From NCBI RefSeq assembly GCF_045679555.1, contig NC_092093.1, positions 60,146,024 through 60,210,023 on the forward strand: 64,000 bases of DNA. The letters are read 5' to 3'. Of this stretch, positions 1-9,952 are shown piece after piece (the first letter of the stretch is position 1; every line of letters starts with the position of its first letter). A program made the translations under genes and the position numbers. The stretch is from Salvelinus alpinus (taxonomy: Eukaryota > Chordata > Actinopteri > Salmoniformes > Salmonidae). Below the pieces are notes generated by a model, which saw nothing but the letters and a program-made list of their open reading frames with translations, was not told the origin of the DNA and did not search any database.

Positions 1-1354
1 CTTCCAACTATATGGTTTTAATGCTTATTCTAGTATTCCCTTCTAGCCAATCAGAGTATTCAACAATGCTGTGGTATAATTTAAGTAATAGCATCTTCTG
101 TAATGCTTCTCTGCACAGTGAATATGCCTACTACTACTGGGTCAATAATTATTTTGTTGAATAACTGCAACAAACACAGTAGAGATACTGAGAATTATGA
201 AGTTTCCCATATGACGATTCATTGCTAATTTGTAACAAATTGGGGCTGAGTGTGAAGAAGTCAACTCATAGGGAATTTGCTGAGAAAATAGTGGGTTCAT
301 TACGAGATGGAAGTATGGCGGCTAACCATCCTCATCACTAAGTAGAAATCAAAAGTGGATGGTGTTCAGAGATAGATGGGAGGGGTTGAGTGGAGCTGAC
401 CGGTGGGACTAAAAACAACAAAATAACTCATGTAAAATATACTGTTCCTGTAAAATGTATATAGTATGTATAAGCTGGAAGTAGAAGCCTTAGTGTTGTT
501 GTCCATTAGTTTACTCCAATTGGGGGAGGGGTGTTAGGGTTAGGGGAAAATAATAATAATAATAATAATATCAAATAATGGAAAATATATATAAAATAAA
601 TATGAGTTTGGAATTCATGCAGACAACTACATTGATAGAAACTACAATCTATCTGCAATATTAAAGCTGATCTACCCCCCCCCCCCCCCCATTTAAATAA
701 ATAAATAAATAAAAGAAGTGCAACACAACCTGGTGCACATTATGGCAGTCAAAGAAAGTCCTAATGCCATTGGTGTGTGTGAAGGGAAATTCGGGGGGCT
801 AAAATAGATCTGGATGCATAAAGTCAGCAGTGGGACGTAAGCTGAACTAGGTCTGAGATATTCAGTTACACCCCTTGCGGGTGGGCCAAGTCGCATGTGA
901 GACACTATGAGATCACTACCCTACTTGGGTGATAAAAGCAAAGGGATAGACTTCATTCTTGACAAGTCAATTGTCTCCAAAAGACACTATCTGATATCGA
1001 TACATGTGATTATATGATATGTTAATTGAAGGGTTAAGTTGAAATTGTCTTGTTTAAAATCATAGATAAGTGACCTGGTTAAAGTTCGGCCCCACAGTTT
1101 ATCCTAAACATACGGTAGTAGTCAGGTTGGGATTAAACTCGTTTCCGTTATGGAAATGCCACTGTATCAACAGGTTCTAAAAAATGTACTCCACAGCGAT
1201 TCAAATGGGATGTTCAAAAGTGTTTGCTGTATTTATCTATCAGTATCATTTCCAAGCTGGATGTCTGGGAAGTAGAAAACATCAGCCCCATTCATAACAC
1301 ATTAGCAGGTAAGAACTCTGATGTCAATGTGATATAGGTCTGCAAATATAAACG
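1..1354. other. No gene seen; AT-rich flank with simple repeats
   Basis: I see no coding exon here. It holds a short AAT run near 550-572, a C run at 676-692 and an AAAT run at 693-713. If the dynein gene continued in order, its last exons (AAA6 and C-terminal domain) would lie on the minus strand in or beyond this stretch, but I recognise none of them. Confidence 0.6.
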
Positions 1355-1357
1355 TTA

Positions 1358-2255
1358 TTGGATGAACGCTTGATAAATGTTGCTGTGGGAGATGTTCCTG
1401 GCCTGCAGGTCAGTCCTCAGGGCAAGCAGCAGGGTGAACTTGTGGTCCTCGTACAAGCCTTTAGCCATATATCGAAATTCCAAGTAGTTCATAAACTCAA
1501 TGATGTTGAGGATCCTATTGGAGGTGATCTGGGACTTGGTGGATTTCTCCATGGAAGAGTCGAAGATGCCCAGGAACTGGCGTAGTGAGGTCTGATACAT
1601 GATGTTGACCAGGAACTGGCGTAGTGAGGTCTGATACATGATGTTGACCAGGAACTGGCATAGTGAGGTCTGGTACATGTTGACCAGAAACTGACGTAGT
1701 GAGGTCAGGTACATGATGCTGACCAAAAACTGACGTAGTGAGGTCAGGTACATGATGCTGACCAGAAACTGGCGTAGTGAGGTCTGGTACATGATGTTGA
1801 CCAGGAACTGGAGTAGTGAGGTCTGATACATGTTGACCAGAAACTGACGTAGTGAGGTCAGGTACATGATGCTGACCAGGAACTGGCGTAGGGAGGTCAG
1901 GTACATGATGCTGACCAGGAACTGGCGTAGGGAGGTCTGGTACATGATGCTGACCAGGAACTGGCGTAGGGAGGTCAGGTACATGATGTTGACCAGGAAC
2001 TGGAGTAGTGAGGTCTGATACATGTTGACCAGAAACTGACGTAGTGAGGTCAGGTACATGATGCTGACCAGGAACTGGCGTAGGGAGGTCAGGTACATGA
2101 TGCTGACCAGGAACTGGCGTAGGGAGGTCAGGTACATGATGTGATGTTGACCAGGCTCATCTCCACTATGAGGAAGTAGAGGATGCTGCCCCGTGTGGCC
2201 ACCGGACAGTACTGCTCCTTGGCCAGGTTGATATTTACCTCTCAGCGGCCACTGA
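1358..2255 (-). pseudogene. Dynein pseudogene, C-terminal exon with internal coding repeat
   Basis: The exon starts near 2255 with [18 protein letters not shown] and [15 protein letters not shown]. It then shifts frame through a 5-base duplication near 2140 and enters about 15 tandem copies of MYxTSLRQFL. It ends [32 protein letters not shown] and [12 protein letters not shown]. The family has a single [14 protein letters not shown] at this point. Two residues of the KFLFTLLL motif are also missing. A 303-codon ORF covers the repeat and the downstream part. The upstream part is in another frame. Confidence 0.9.
1572..2152 (-). repeat. 36/39-bp coding minisatellite, about 15 copies
   Basis: Each copy encodes 12 or 13 residues of the form [13 protein letters not shown] or [13 protein letters not shown]. 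Lengths of 36 or 39 bp keep the frame through all copies. Variant order (NMYQ, NIMY, SIMYL, SIMYL) recurs, so groups of 4-5 units were duplicated together. The unit is derived from the dynein exon itself. Confidence 0.9.
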
Positions 2256-2656
2256 TCATTTCTCACTCATTGGAACAATTCAAGTACATTGTTGGATTAT
2301 TGTGTCTTCACGAATCTTAGTTGAAAAACATATTGGGATGCCTAAAATGTATTTTAAAATGTCATGCTCGTTCAAAGCAGCCTTTAGTATCATACTTATC
2401 ATATGACAGAATAGGAAGGAAATGTGGACCTGTAAATGGAAATCTGGCATTGCTTGATTTGATATTTTCGCATTACTTGAAAGATTTTGACTGAAGGGAG
2501 ACACACACACACATGTAACCTGCCCTAGCAATGCAGTAAAATGACAAACAAGTACACAAATAATTATAATTTAATAAATACATTTGAAAAAAATCTAATG
2601 TCAGAACGAATCCAATTAACAACCCAAATAGCTCTGCAACAGTACCTGTAACATAC
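2256..2656. other. Dynein intron remnant, no gene
   Basis: This lies between two dynein exon pieces. A short CA run is at 2502-2513. I see no exon or recognised repeat. Confidence 0.5.
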
Positions 2657-2836
2657 TTTCTCTGCTGTGGTCTGGCTGACCATTAGGACCTCGATGAGGG
2701 GCTTGTCCTCCACCTACAGGGCCCTCAGTGCTGGTCAGTCTATACAGGAGGCTATCCTCCTGCATCTTCATTTTGTTGGACGTCACTTCCTCCAAGTGCT
2801 TCACACGCTCTGACTCCAGCTCCTGATAGAGAGGGG
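2657..2836 (-). pseudogene. Dynein pseudogene, AAA5-AAA6 region exon cut by a Tc1 fragment
   Basis: It reads PLYQELESERVKHLEEVTSN, KMKMQEDSLLYRLTSTEG, then in another frame VEDKPLIEVLMVSQTTAEK and a GTATGT donor. The family motif is LExERxxLxExVTANKxxxxxLEDxLLYRLTSTQGSLVEDxxLI. Its upstream end runs directly into Tc1 sequence at about 2837, so the exon start is lost. Confidence 0.85.
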
Positions 2837-3453
2837 GCCATTTTGCTTTCACTGGTCCTGGGGCCCTTGTTAAGATCAATGGCATCATGAAATGTACCCA
2901 GTACCAGGATATTTTTGCCAAAAACCTGGTTTCCTCTGCCAGGAGTCTTAAACTTGGCCGCAAGTGGATCCTGCAACAAGACAATAACCCCCAAGCACAT
3001 ATCAAAATCCACATAGAAATGGCTAATTGCCAACAAATCCAACATTTTGCAATGGCCATATCAGTCTCTTGAAACCCATTGAAAACCTGTGGTTTGAATT
3101 GTAAAGTGCAGTGTATAAGCGCAGATGAAGGATATCAAGGATCTGGGAGGATTCTGCATTGAGGAATGGTCCAAGATTCCTCCCAATGTGTTCTCCAACT
3201 CATAAAACATTTTAGAAAAAGGCTCAGTGCTGTTATCCTTGCATGGTGAGGTAGTGAAAGGTATTAAAAACAGAGGTGTCAATAATCTTGACGACAACCT
3301 TTTTGAGAATAAAAATAATTGTATTAGAATAAAGGAATATAATTTCCCAAATGTTTTGAGTGTACAATATATCTCAGTCTTTGAATTATTTATTTTATGT
3401 CATTTTTGCTCATCTTTACCAAGGGTGTGAATAATTTCGGACCCCACTGTATA
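2837..3453 (+). mobile_element. Tc1/mariner fragment, 3' half of transposase plus end
   Basis: Broken plus-strand frames read KCTQYQDIFAKNLVSSARSL, KLGRKWILQQDN and IENLWF-like sequence. These are the end of a Tc1 transposase, including the QQDN(D)PKH region before the last catalytic residue. The right end finishes with GGACCCCACTGTATAT, a typical fish Tc1 terminus. The 5' half is missing, and the left end abuts the dynein exon. Confidence 0.85.
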
Positions 3454-3493
3454 TTCCCTTCATCCAAGGGTGCATGGTTGCAGAGTAGTGTAC

Positions 3494-3648
3494 CTTCAAA
3501 GGGATGACCTCTTTGTTAATTAAAAAGAAGTCCTTCATAGCTTCAGTCCAGGAGCAGAGGCGAACCACATAGCCAATATCCTCTTGGCTGCCTCCAGGTT
3601 GTAATCCTCTAGTCCAGGTACGGTGAGAACCTCCTCAGTGATAGAGTC
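3494..3648 (-). pseudogene. Dynein pseudogene, stalk/microtubule-binding region exon
   Basis: It reads VLTVPGLEDYNLEAAKRI, then after a one-base deletion GYVVRLCSWTEAMKDFFLIN and KEVIPLK. The family motif is PDYNxExAKRVCGNVAGLCSWTKAMxxFFxINKEVLPLK. A CAG acceptor and a GTACAC donor bound it. The frameshift falls exactly in the CGNVAG stretch. Confidence 0.85.
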
Positions 3649-4427
<779 letters not shown>

Positions 4428-4617
4428 CCCTAGTGAATGTGTGCCGATAACTGCAAACAGTTAGGAAGAAACTCTAGAGCCATTATAGGAGTTAAGATAC
4501 AGGGTGGAACCTGTCTTGAAGCTGACAGACAGTGAATGACATCGTTATATTTAAGGCCAAAGCTAACAAATACCTGCAGAAGGGCTTTACTTCGAAACTT
4601 GTTATAGCCACACTGTA

Positions 4618-4760
4618 GGTGTAGTGGAGGCTGCTGAGGGGAGGACGGTTTATAATAATGGCTGGAACGGAAACCATGCGTTTGATGTATTTGATACCAT
4701 TCCACTTATTCCGCTCCAGCTATTCCGCTCCGCTCCAGCTATAGACATTTTAGAAAGAGT
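4618..4760 (+). repeat. Dispersed repeat fragment (GTGGAGGCTGCTGAGGGGAG type)
   Basis: It begins AGTGGAGGCTGCTGAGGGGA and carries ACCATGCGTTTGATGTATTT and CCATTCCACTTATTCCGCTC. I recognise this from memory as a common short interspersed repeat of salmonids. A second diverged copy starts near 14203. Confidence 0.6.
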
Positions 4761-4780
4761 GTCTTCATGGGGTTAGCACG

Positions 4781-5071
4781 TCATACTCAGACGTCATACC
4801 CAGACGTCATACCCAGACGCATACCCAGACGTCATACCCAGACGTCATACCCAGGCGTCATACCCAGACGTCATACCCAGACGCATACCCAGACGTCATA
4901 CCCAGACGTCATACTCAGACGTCATACTCAGACGTCATACCCAGACGTCATACTCAGACGTCATACCCAGACGTCATACTCAGACGTCATACTCAGACGT
5001 CATACCCAGGCGTCATACCCAGGCGTCATACCCAGACGTCATACCCAGACGTCATACTCAGATGTCATACT
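4781..5071 (+). repeat. 13-bp minisatellite, about 23 copies, carrying TGACGTCT
   Basis: The unit is CCAGACGTCATAC with TC/CC, GGCG and 12-bp variants. On the minus strand nearly every copy gives TGACGTCT, close to the CREB/ATF element TGACGTCA. It sits just upstream of a Tc1 element. Confidence 0.92.
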
Positions 5072-5189
5072 CAGATCCACAGTACAGATGGCTCTGGTCA
5101 TACTGTTGAAGGAAGACGCTAAACATTGTTACCTTGTGCCACCCAGAACATTTTCAGCTAAAGCTTTGCGTGGAAAATGCTGTATCGGT

Positions 5190-5320
5190 TAGTTGTCCAC
5201 TAAAGAACCAAAACAGTTCTGCAGGATTGAAGGTCCCCAAGAACACAGTGGCCTCTGTCATTCTTAAATGGAAGAAGTTTGGAACCACCAAGACTCTTCC
5301 TAGAGCTGGCAGTTTATGCT
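5190..5320 (+). mobile_element. Tc1 transposon, 5' part (split by a LINE)
   Basis: It encodes LKVPKNTVASVILKWKKFGT and TKTLPRAG, the helix-turn-helix DNA-binding region of a salmonid Tc1 transposase. The protein resumes after the LINE, at 7157. The left boundary is uncertain. Confidence 0.8.
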
Positions 5321-7156
5321 GAGGGTAATAGACAGGCTTTATGAGATGTACAATGTGAGATCAAAAGACAGATACTGGTGGAAAAGGAGGCATACAAGCA
5401 AAGGGTGGAGAGGACCCTCTCCTCAGGAAACTCAAGGGTGGCCTGGCAAGGGATTAAATCCATGGCTAGTGCCCCCCACATAGGCAGGAGAAAAACCAAT
5501 GCTGTACTTGGGAGACATGAGGCTAATGAACTGAATGTTTTCTTCTCAATATTTGAATCAGACAACTTTGTGTTGGAGGTAAAACAAATGGAAGCAACAA
5601 TACACATTTTTGAGAAGGTTGTTGTTAAACAGACTGATGTTTTGAAGTTGTTTAGGGGATATAACACACACAAAAGCCCAGGTCCAGACAAAATAAGTGT
5701 ACATGTGCACTGTGCTGAACAATTGGCTGGTGTTTTAACAGACATTTTCCAATCCTCGCTCGACCAGCAACACGTGCCAGTATTGTGGAAAAATGAAATA
5801 ATTATACTCATTCCTAAAGCTTCTAAACCCTGTGTTGAATGACTACCGTCCTGTCGCCTTGACATCCTTAGTAATGAAATGCCTTGAGAAAATTGTGAAA
5901 AGTCATGTTCTCAGTGCCATCCAGATGCTTCTCGACCCGTTTAAGTTTGCCTATCAGCCCATCAGAGGAGTTGATGATGCCATTCTTACTCTTCTCAACA
6001 TGGTCTATAGACATCTAGAGGGTGCCAAATCACATGTCAGAGTTTTGTTTGTTTGACATTTCTTCAACACAATCCAGCCTTATGTTCTGGCACACAGACT
6101 CATTCGGGACTTCACCTTAGATATGGGGCTGGTTTTGTGGCTGTTGAACTTCCTGAGCCAGCGGTCACAGCGGGTCAAAGTAGGTCTGCACGTGTGGGAC
6201 ATACGCACCACCAACACAGGCTCTCCTCAGGGACGTGTTTTGTCCCCACTCCTGTACATCTTGTACACTAATAGTTGTACTAGTTCCCATACTGACAGAC
6301 ACCTCGTTAAGTTCGCTGATGACACTGCCTTGATCAGCCTGTTGCATGATGACGAGGAACATCATGGCCTGGTCCTAAATGACTTTGTAGAGTGGTGTGA
6401 CGAATCACACTTGGTCCTCAATACTAACAAGACCAAAGAGATGTGCATAGACTTCAGAAAGCGTACAACACCTACCTCTGCAACATCTATCAGAGGTCAG
6501 AACATAGAGATTGCAGAGGAATACAAATATCTGGGTGTCCTCTTGGACAATAAGCTTCAGTGGAGTAAATTTACAGACCTGATATACAAAAAGAGTCAAC
6601 AGAGATTGTACTTTCTCAAAAAGCTGGGATCTTTTAATGTTGACTGTACTATACTGACTATTAAACAAATCTTTCATTGAGAGTATTTTAACTTTTTGTA
6701 TTGTTTGTTGGTTTGGCAATGCCACTGTCAGCCAGAGAAATATGCTGAGAAGGATTATCACCACAGCAAGAAAGGTACTTGGAGTCAAACAGACAGGCCT
6801 GGATGAGATCTTTAAGGTCAGAGCCCTCCGCAAGGCTCACAAAATTATTTTAGACCCAAGGCACCCCCTGTACATTGAACTACTTTCCCACTGGACGCAG
6901 GTATAGGGCACCCCTCAGCAGGAAAAACACAACTAGACATTCATTTGTGCCAGGTGTGAAAGCCCTCCTAAATAGCTCGGGCCAATGTTCCTATTGACCC
7001 AGTAAGGCCAGCAGGCTAGTCTCTTTTTATTGGTATGTAACTGTTATGAAAGTTTTATTGTCAATTTGTTTTGTGTTTAAACACAACTTTAAAACGTGTA
7101 CATGACACTGCAACAAAATTTCACCATGGGGACAATAAAGTCAGTAAAGTAAAGTA
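5321..7156 (+). mobile_element. 5'-truncated L2/CR1-like LINE inside a Tc1 element
   Basis: Broken plus-strand frames give the reverse transcriptase order: HKSPGPDKISVHV, DYRPVALTSLVMKCLEKIV, FKFAYQPIRGVDDAI, GSPQGRVLSPLLYILYTN, KFADDTALISLL (active-site FADD), LNTNKTKEMCIDFRK and YLGVLLDNKLQWS. There is no endonuclease domain. Frameshifts lie near 5835, 6053 and 6680. The 3' end is ACAATAAAGTCAGTAAAG with an AGTAA-type tail at 7130-7156. It is not the same family as the LINE at 9953-13453. Confidence 0.85.
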
Positions 7157-7832
7157 AACTGAGCAATCAGGGGAGAAGGGCCTTGGTCAGGGAGGAGACC
7201 AAGAACCCGATGGTCATTCTGACAGAGCTCCAGAGTTCCTCTGTGGAGATGGGAGAACCTTCCAGAAGGACAACCATCTCTGCAGCACTCCAAGAACCCG
7301 ATGGTCATTCCTACAGAACTCCAGAGTTCCTCTGTGGAGATGGGAGAACCTTCCAGAAGGACAACCATCTCTGCAGCACTCCACCAATCAGGACATTATG
7401 GTAGAGTGGCCAGACGGAAGCCACTCCTCAGTAAAAGGCACATGACAGCCCGCTTGGAGTTTGCCAAAAGGCTAAAGGACACTCAGACCATGAGAAACAA
7501 GATTCTCTTGTCTGATGAAACCAAGATTGAACTCTTTGGCCTGAATCCCAAGCTTCACATTTGGAGGAAACCAGGAACCACTCATCGCCTGGCCAATACT
7601 ATCCCTACAGTGAAGTATGTTGGTGACAGCATCATGCTGTGGATATGTTTTTCAGCGGCAGGGACAGGATCGAGGGAAAGATGAACGGTGCAAAGTACAG
7701 AGAGATCCTTGATGAGTGCTCAAGACCTCAGACTGGGACGAAGGGTCGCCTTCCAACAGGACAACGACCCCAAGCACACAGCCAAGACAACGCAGGAGTG
7801 GCTTCAGGACAGGTCGATTTTGGGGTGGACTT
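7157..7832 (+). mobile_element. Tc1 transposon, 3' part of transposase
   Basis: It resumes LSNQGRRALVREETKNPMV, then GEPSRRTTISAALHQSG, RKPLLSKRHMTARLEFAK, LSDETKIELFGLNPK and GAKYREILDE. The DETK aspartate is one of the catalytic DDE residues. A 91-bp direct duplication (7201-7291, then 7292-7382) throws the frame. The 3' end is lost where a SINE begins at about 7849. Confidence 0.9.
7201..7382 (+). repeat. 91-bp tandem duplication inside the Tc1 transposase
   Basis: The segment starting AAGAACCCGATGGTCATTC occurs twice head to tail with few differences. Since 91 is not a multiple of three, the duplication itself inactivates this copy. Confidence 0.92.
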
Positions 7833-7848
7833 CCTCTTTTATTTTTTT

Positions 7849-8063
7849 GCATTTAACCTTTATTTAACTAGGCAAGTCAGTTAAGAATAAATTATTATTT
7901 ACAATGACAGCCTACTGGGGAATAGTGGGTTAACTGCCTTGTTCAGGGGCAGAATTATTATTATAATTTTTTTTTTTACCTTGTCAGCTCAGGGATTCCA
8001 ATCCAGCGACCTTTCGGTTACTGGCCCAACACTATAACCACTAGGCTACCTACCGCCCCATTT
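7849..8063 (-). mobile_element. HpaI-type tRNA-derived SINE
   Basis: On the minus strand it begins GGGGCGGTAGGTAGCCTAGT with a tRNA-like head (GGATTGGAATCCC region as box B) and ends CTTGCCTAGTTAAATAAAGG. I recognise this as the salmonid HpaI SINE. An A/T-rich insertion lies near 7958-7980. The transcription signals are those of a SINE, not a real tRNA. Confidence 0.85.
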
Positions 8064-8090
8064 TCAATAAGAATGCTTACTGTACCCTAC

Positions 8091-8190
8091 CTTTTGTCAT
8101 AGTCAGAGTAGTAGGTCTGGACAGAGTTTGGAAGGCCTCCACCACTGACAGTAGGTCTGCCTTCATGACAGGTTGAGTCTTAGTCATTGT
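8091..8190 (-). pseudogene. Dynein pseudogene, last recognised tail exon
   Basis: It reads MKADLLSVVEAFQ and, after a one-base shift, NSVQTYYSDYDK, followed by a GTAGGG donor. It corresponds to the tail motif LISxVExFxxDxxxFYxDYDxxGPM. The next recognised dynein piece downstream is already in the stalk region, so everything between is missing from the window. Confidence 0.75.
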
Positions 8191-8199
8191 TTTGGTTTC

Positions 8200-9020
8200 A
8201 GATACAGAGCACAGCTCAAACAGATACAGGAGTGGAAGTCAGATATTTAACTCCATCCTTTTTTCTGGTTCATATACATTCAATGAACTAAGCAGATCAG
8301 TCACAGTTGCTAATGCATTAGTGCCTATGGGAGAGCCACCCTTTAAGCAGACCGGAACTGTGATTTTTCCTTCCTTTATCCACCATCTTTGGCATAAATT
8401 TGAGAGAGAGCAGGAAGGATATGTCCATCACATACTCAGTTATTTGCTGCCCTCTGCTGCAAAATTTATAGAATATATGTATTGGTTGGTTACAACAACT
8501 AATACACTCTCTACAGTATATACAGTATGTTAGTCTTGCACTTTGTCAAATTCCTGAGACATTTTTGTATATTTTGCCTCGGTAGGCTACAAGATAACCA
8601 CACTTCACACATGACAAGTGAATCGAAGAACCATGAAATATCAGGCGAGAAAATGTGACGTATGACTTACATGTGACGTACAGTTGATGGCAGGTTTAAC
8701 TGTGGAAATTGTACTCAAAACTAGTACACCAAATGTATGAAAAGTTTTTAGCACCCCAGGTTGGGCCGTGACATACACATCTAAAGTACCATCGATTGTA
8801 ATTCTCGCAATGTGATTTGCTGCCCGTGGGGCTTATTTTACGTAAGAGAGACCTCAAGTTAGTTGCACACTAGAATGTGTGAACAGCGAAGTGCCATTCG
8901 ACATGCTGACCCCAATAGCCCAGTGGCCCTCCACCTCAAAGAGCGAGGGAGCTCACTAGCTCACTAACTGTTGTTCAAGCTGTTGATGTTTTGTAGATTT
9001 GCTTGGCCCAGTTGTTTATT
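8200..9020. other. Non-coding stretch in the dynein locus
   Basis: A 113-codon ORF at 8192-8533 has no recognisable motif and I do not call it. No exon or named repeat is seen. Confidence 0.45.
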
Positions 9021-9034
9021 TTCCATTATAAATT

Positions 9035-9225
9035 GGGTGGTTCGAGCCTTGAATCCTGATTGGCTAACAGTCATAGTATATCAGACCACATACCACGGGC
9101 ATGACAAAACATAACCCTAATTACGCTGGGAACCAGTTTATAATAGCAATAAGGCACCTCTGGGATTGCATCGTTGGTCATATACCACACCTTCTTGTGC
9201 CTTACTGCTTAAATACCCAACATTT
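9035..9225 (+). repeat. Dispersed salmonid repeat (GGTATATCAGACC type)
   Basis: It carries GATTGGCTAACAGTCATAGT, TATATCAGACCACATACCAC and CCAGTTTATAATAGCAATAA. I recognise this string set as a widespread salmonid repeat of unclear class. Confidence 0.55.
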
Positions 9226-9596
9226 TCAACATGTATTATATAGTAATGGTTGTATACCATTTACACCTACTGTAGTTGAAAAAAGCTTGCCCAGTTTTCC
9301 AATAGATTTTTACTGGTTCACTTCTGTATTTCATCACTAGATGGAGACACTGGCCATAGTACCCCACACCATCAGTACCACCATGTATGGTCTACCACAC
9401 TGTCTCTCATTAGCTCTCTTCAGCTGGTGGTTCTTTCTCCCTAATTGTCTTCCCCATGCCCTATATGAACTTGTCCATTCCCTTAGTGATTATTCTGAAG
9501 AAGGCCGAAAAGTCAATCTTTTAAACTTGCCTAATAAAACAAATATTTTTTTAATGATGAGCGAGCGTTGCGCCTTTTCCTGTCCAATGAGGTTTA
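9226..9596. other. Non-coding, probably repeat-derived
   Basis: A 185-codon ORF (9341-9898) crosses this stretch, but it overlaps the minus-strand dynein tail exon and has no domain of its own. The text at 9495-9596 looks like a dispersed repeat. Confidence 0.4.
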
Positions 9597-9952
9597 ATTT
9601 TCCACCCACCAGTGCATTAAGGTTCTTCCAGGCGTACATCAGCCCGTCGACCTTCGCTGAAGATCTACCTGTGACAGTTGAGCAGGGTGAACAACTCCTC
9701 CAGGGGGCCGATGGTGGCATCTATCCGGATCTCTGCCTTTCTTACTTCTTGGAAAAATCCTCCAGGTCATCGATAGGCCTCTGGAACCTCTTGGTTAAGC
9801 TGTCCACAAAGGAGTATATGTTGGCTGAGACCTGGCTGTTCAGCTCAGCTCCACAGCGTCCAGGCACAACACTCCTGAGTCAGGGAGAGCTTTATTAGGT
9901 GGTCTGTGGAACAGGACTGAACCCATGGTGCAGAAGGCTGGCAAGTCTTCAA
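9597..9952 (-). pseudogene. Dynein pseudogene, second part of the LINE-split exon and adjoining tail
   Basis: Reading down the minus strand through several frame changes: DLPAFCTMGSVLF, TDHLIKLSLTQECCAWTL, AELNSQVSANIYSFVDSLTK, RFQRPIDDLEDF, EVRKAEIRIDATIGPLEELF, then VDGLMYAWKNLNAL. This is the DNAH5/8 tail region that normally reads RPIKDLDDIRxAMxALKEIR...IDxxxGPIEEsYALLN...VDxLxYxWEKL. About seven residues after DLED are deleted, and three or more frameshifts are present. Confidence 0.85.

Noticed and set aside
7849..8063. Genuine tRNA gene
   Set aside because: The tRNA-like head belongs to a SINE with a LINE-type tail. The same applies to the heads at 15370-15580, 16853-16972, 24826-25003, 41255-41492 and 59600-59776.
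9341..9898. 185-codon plus-strand ORF as a gene
   Set aside because: Its 3' half is antisense to the dynein tail exon and its 5' half looks repeat-derived.
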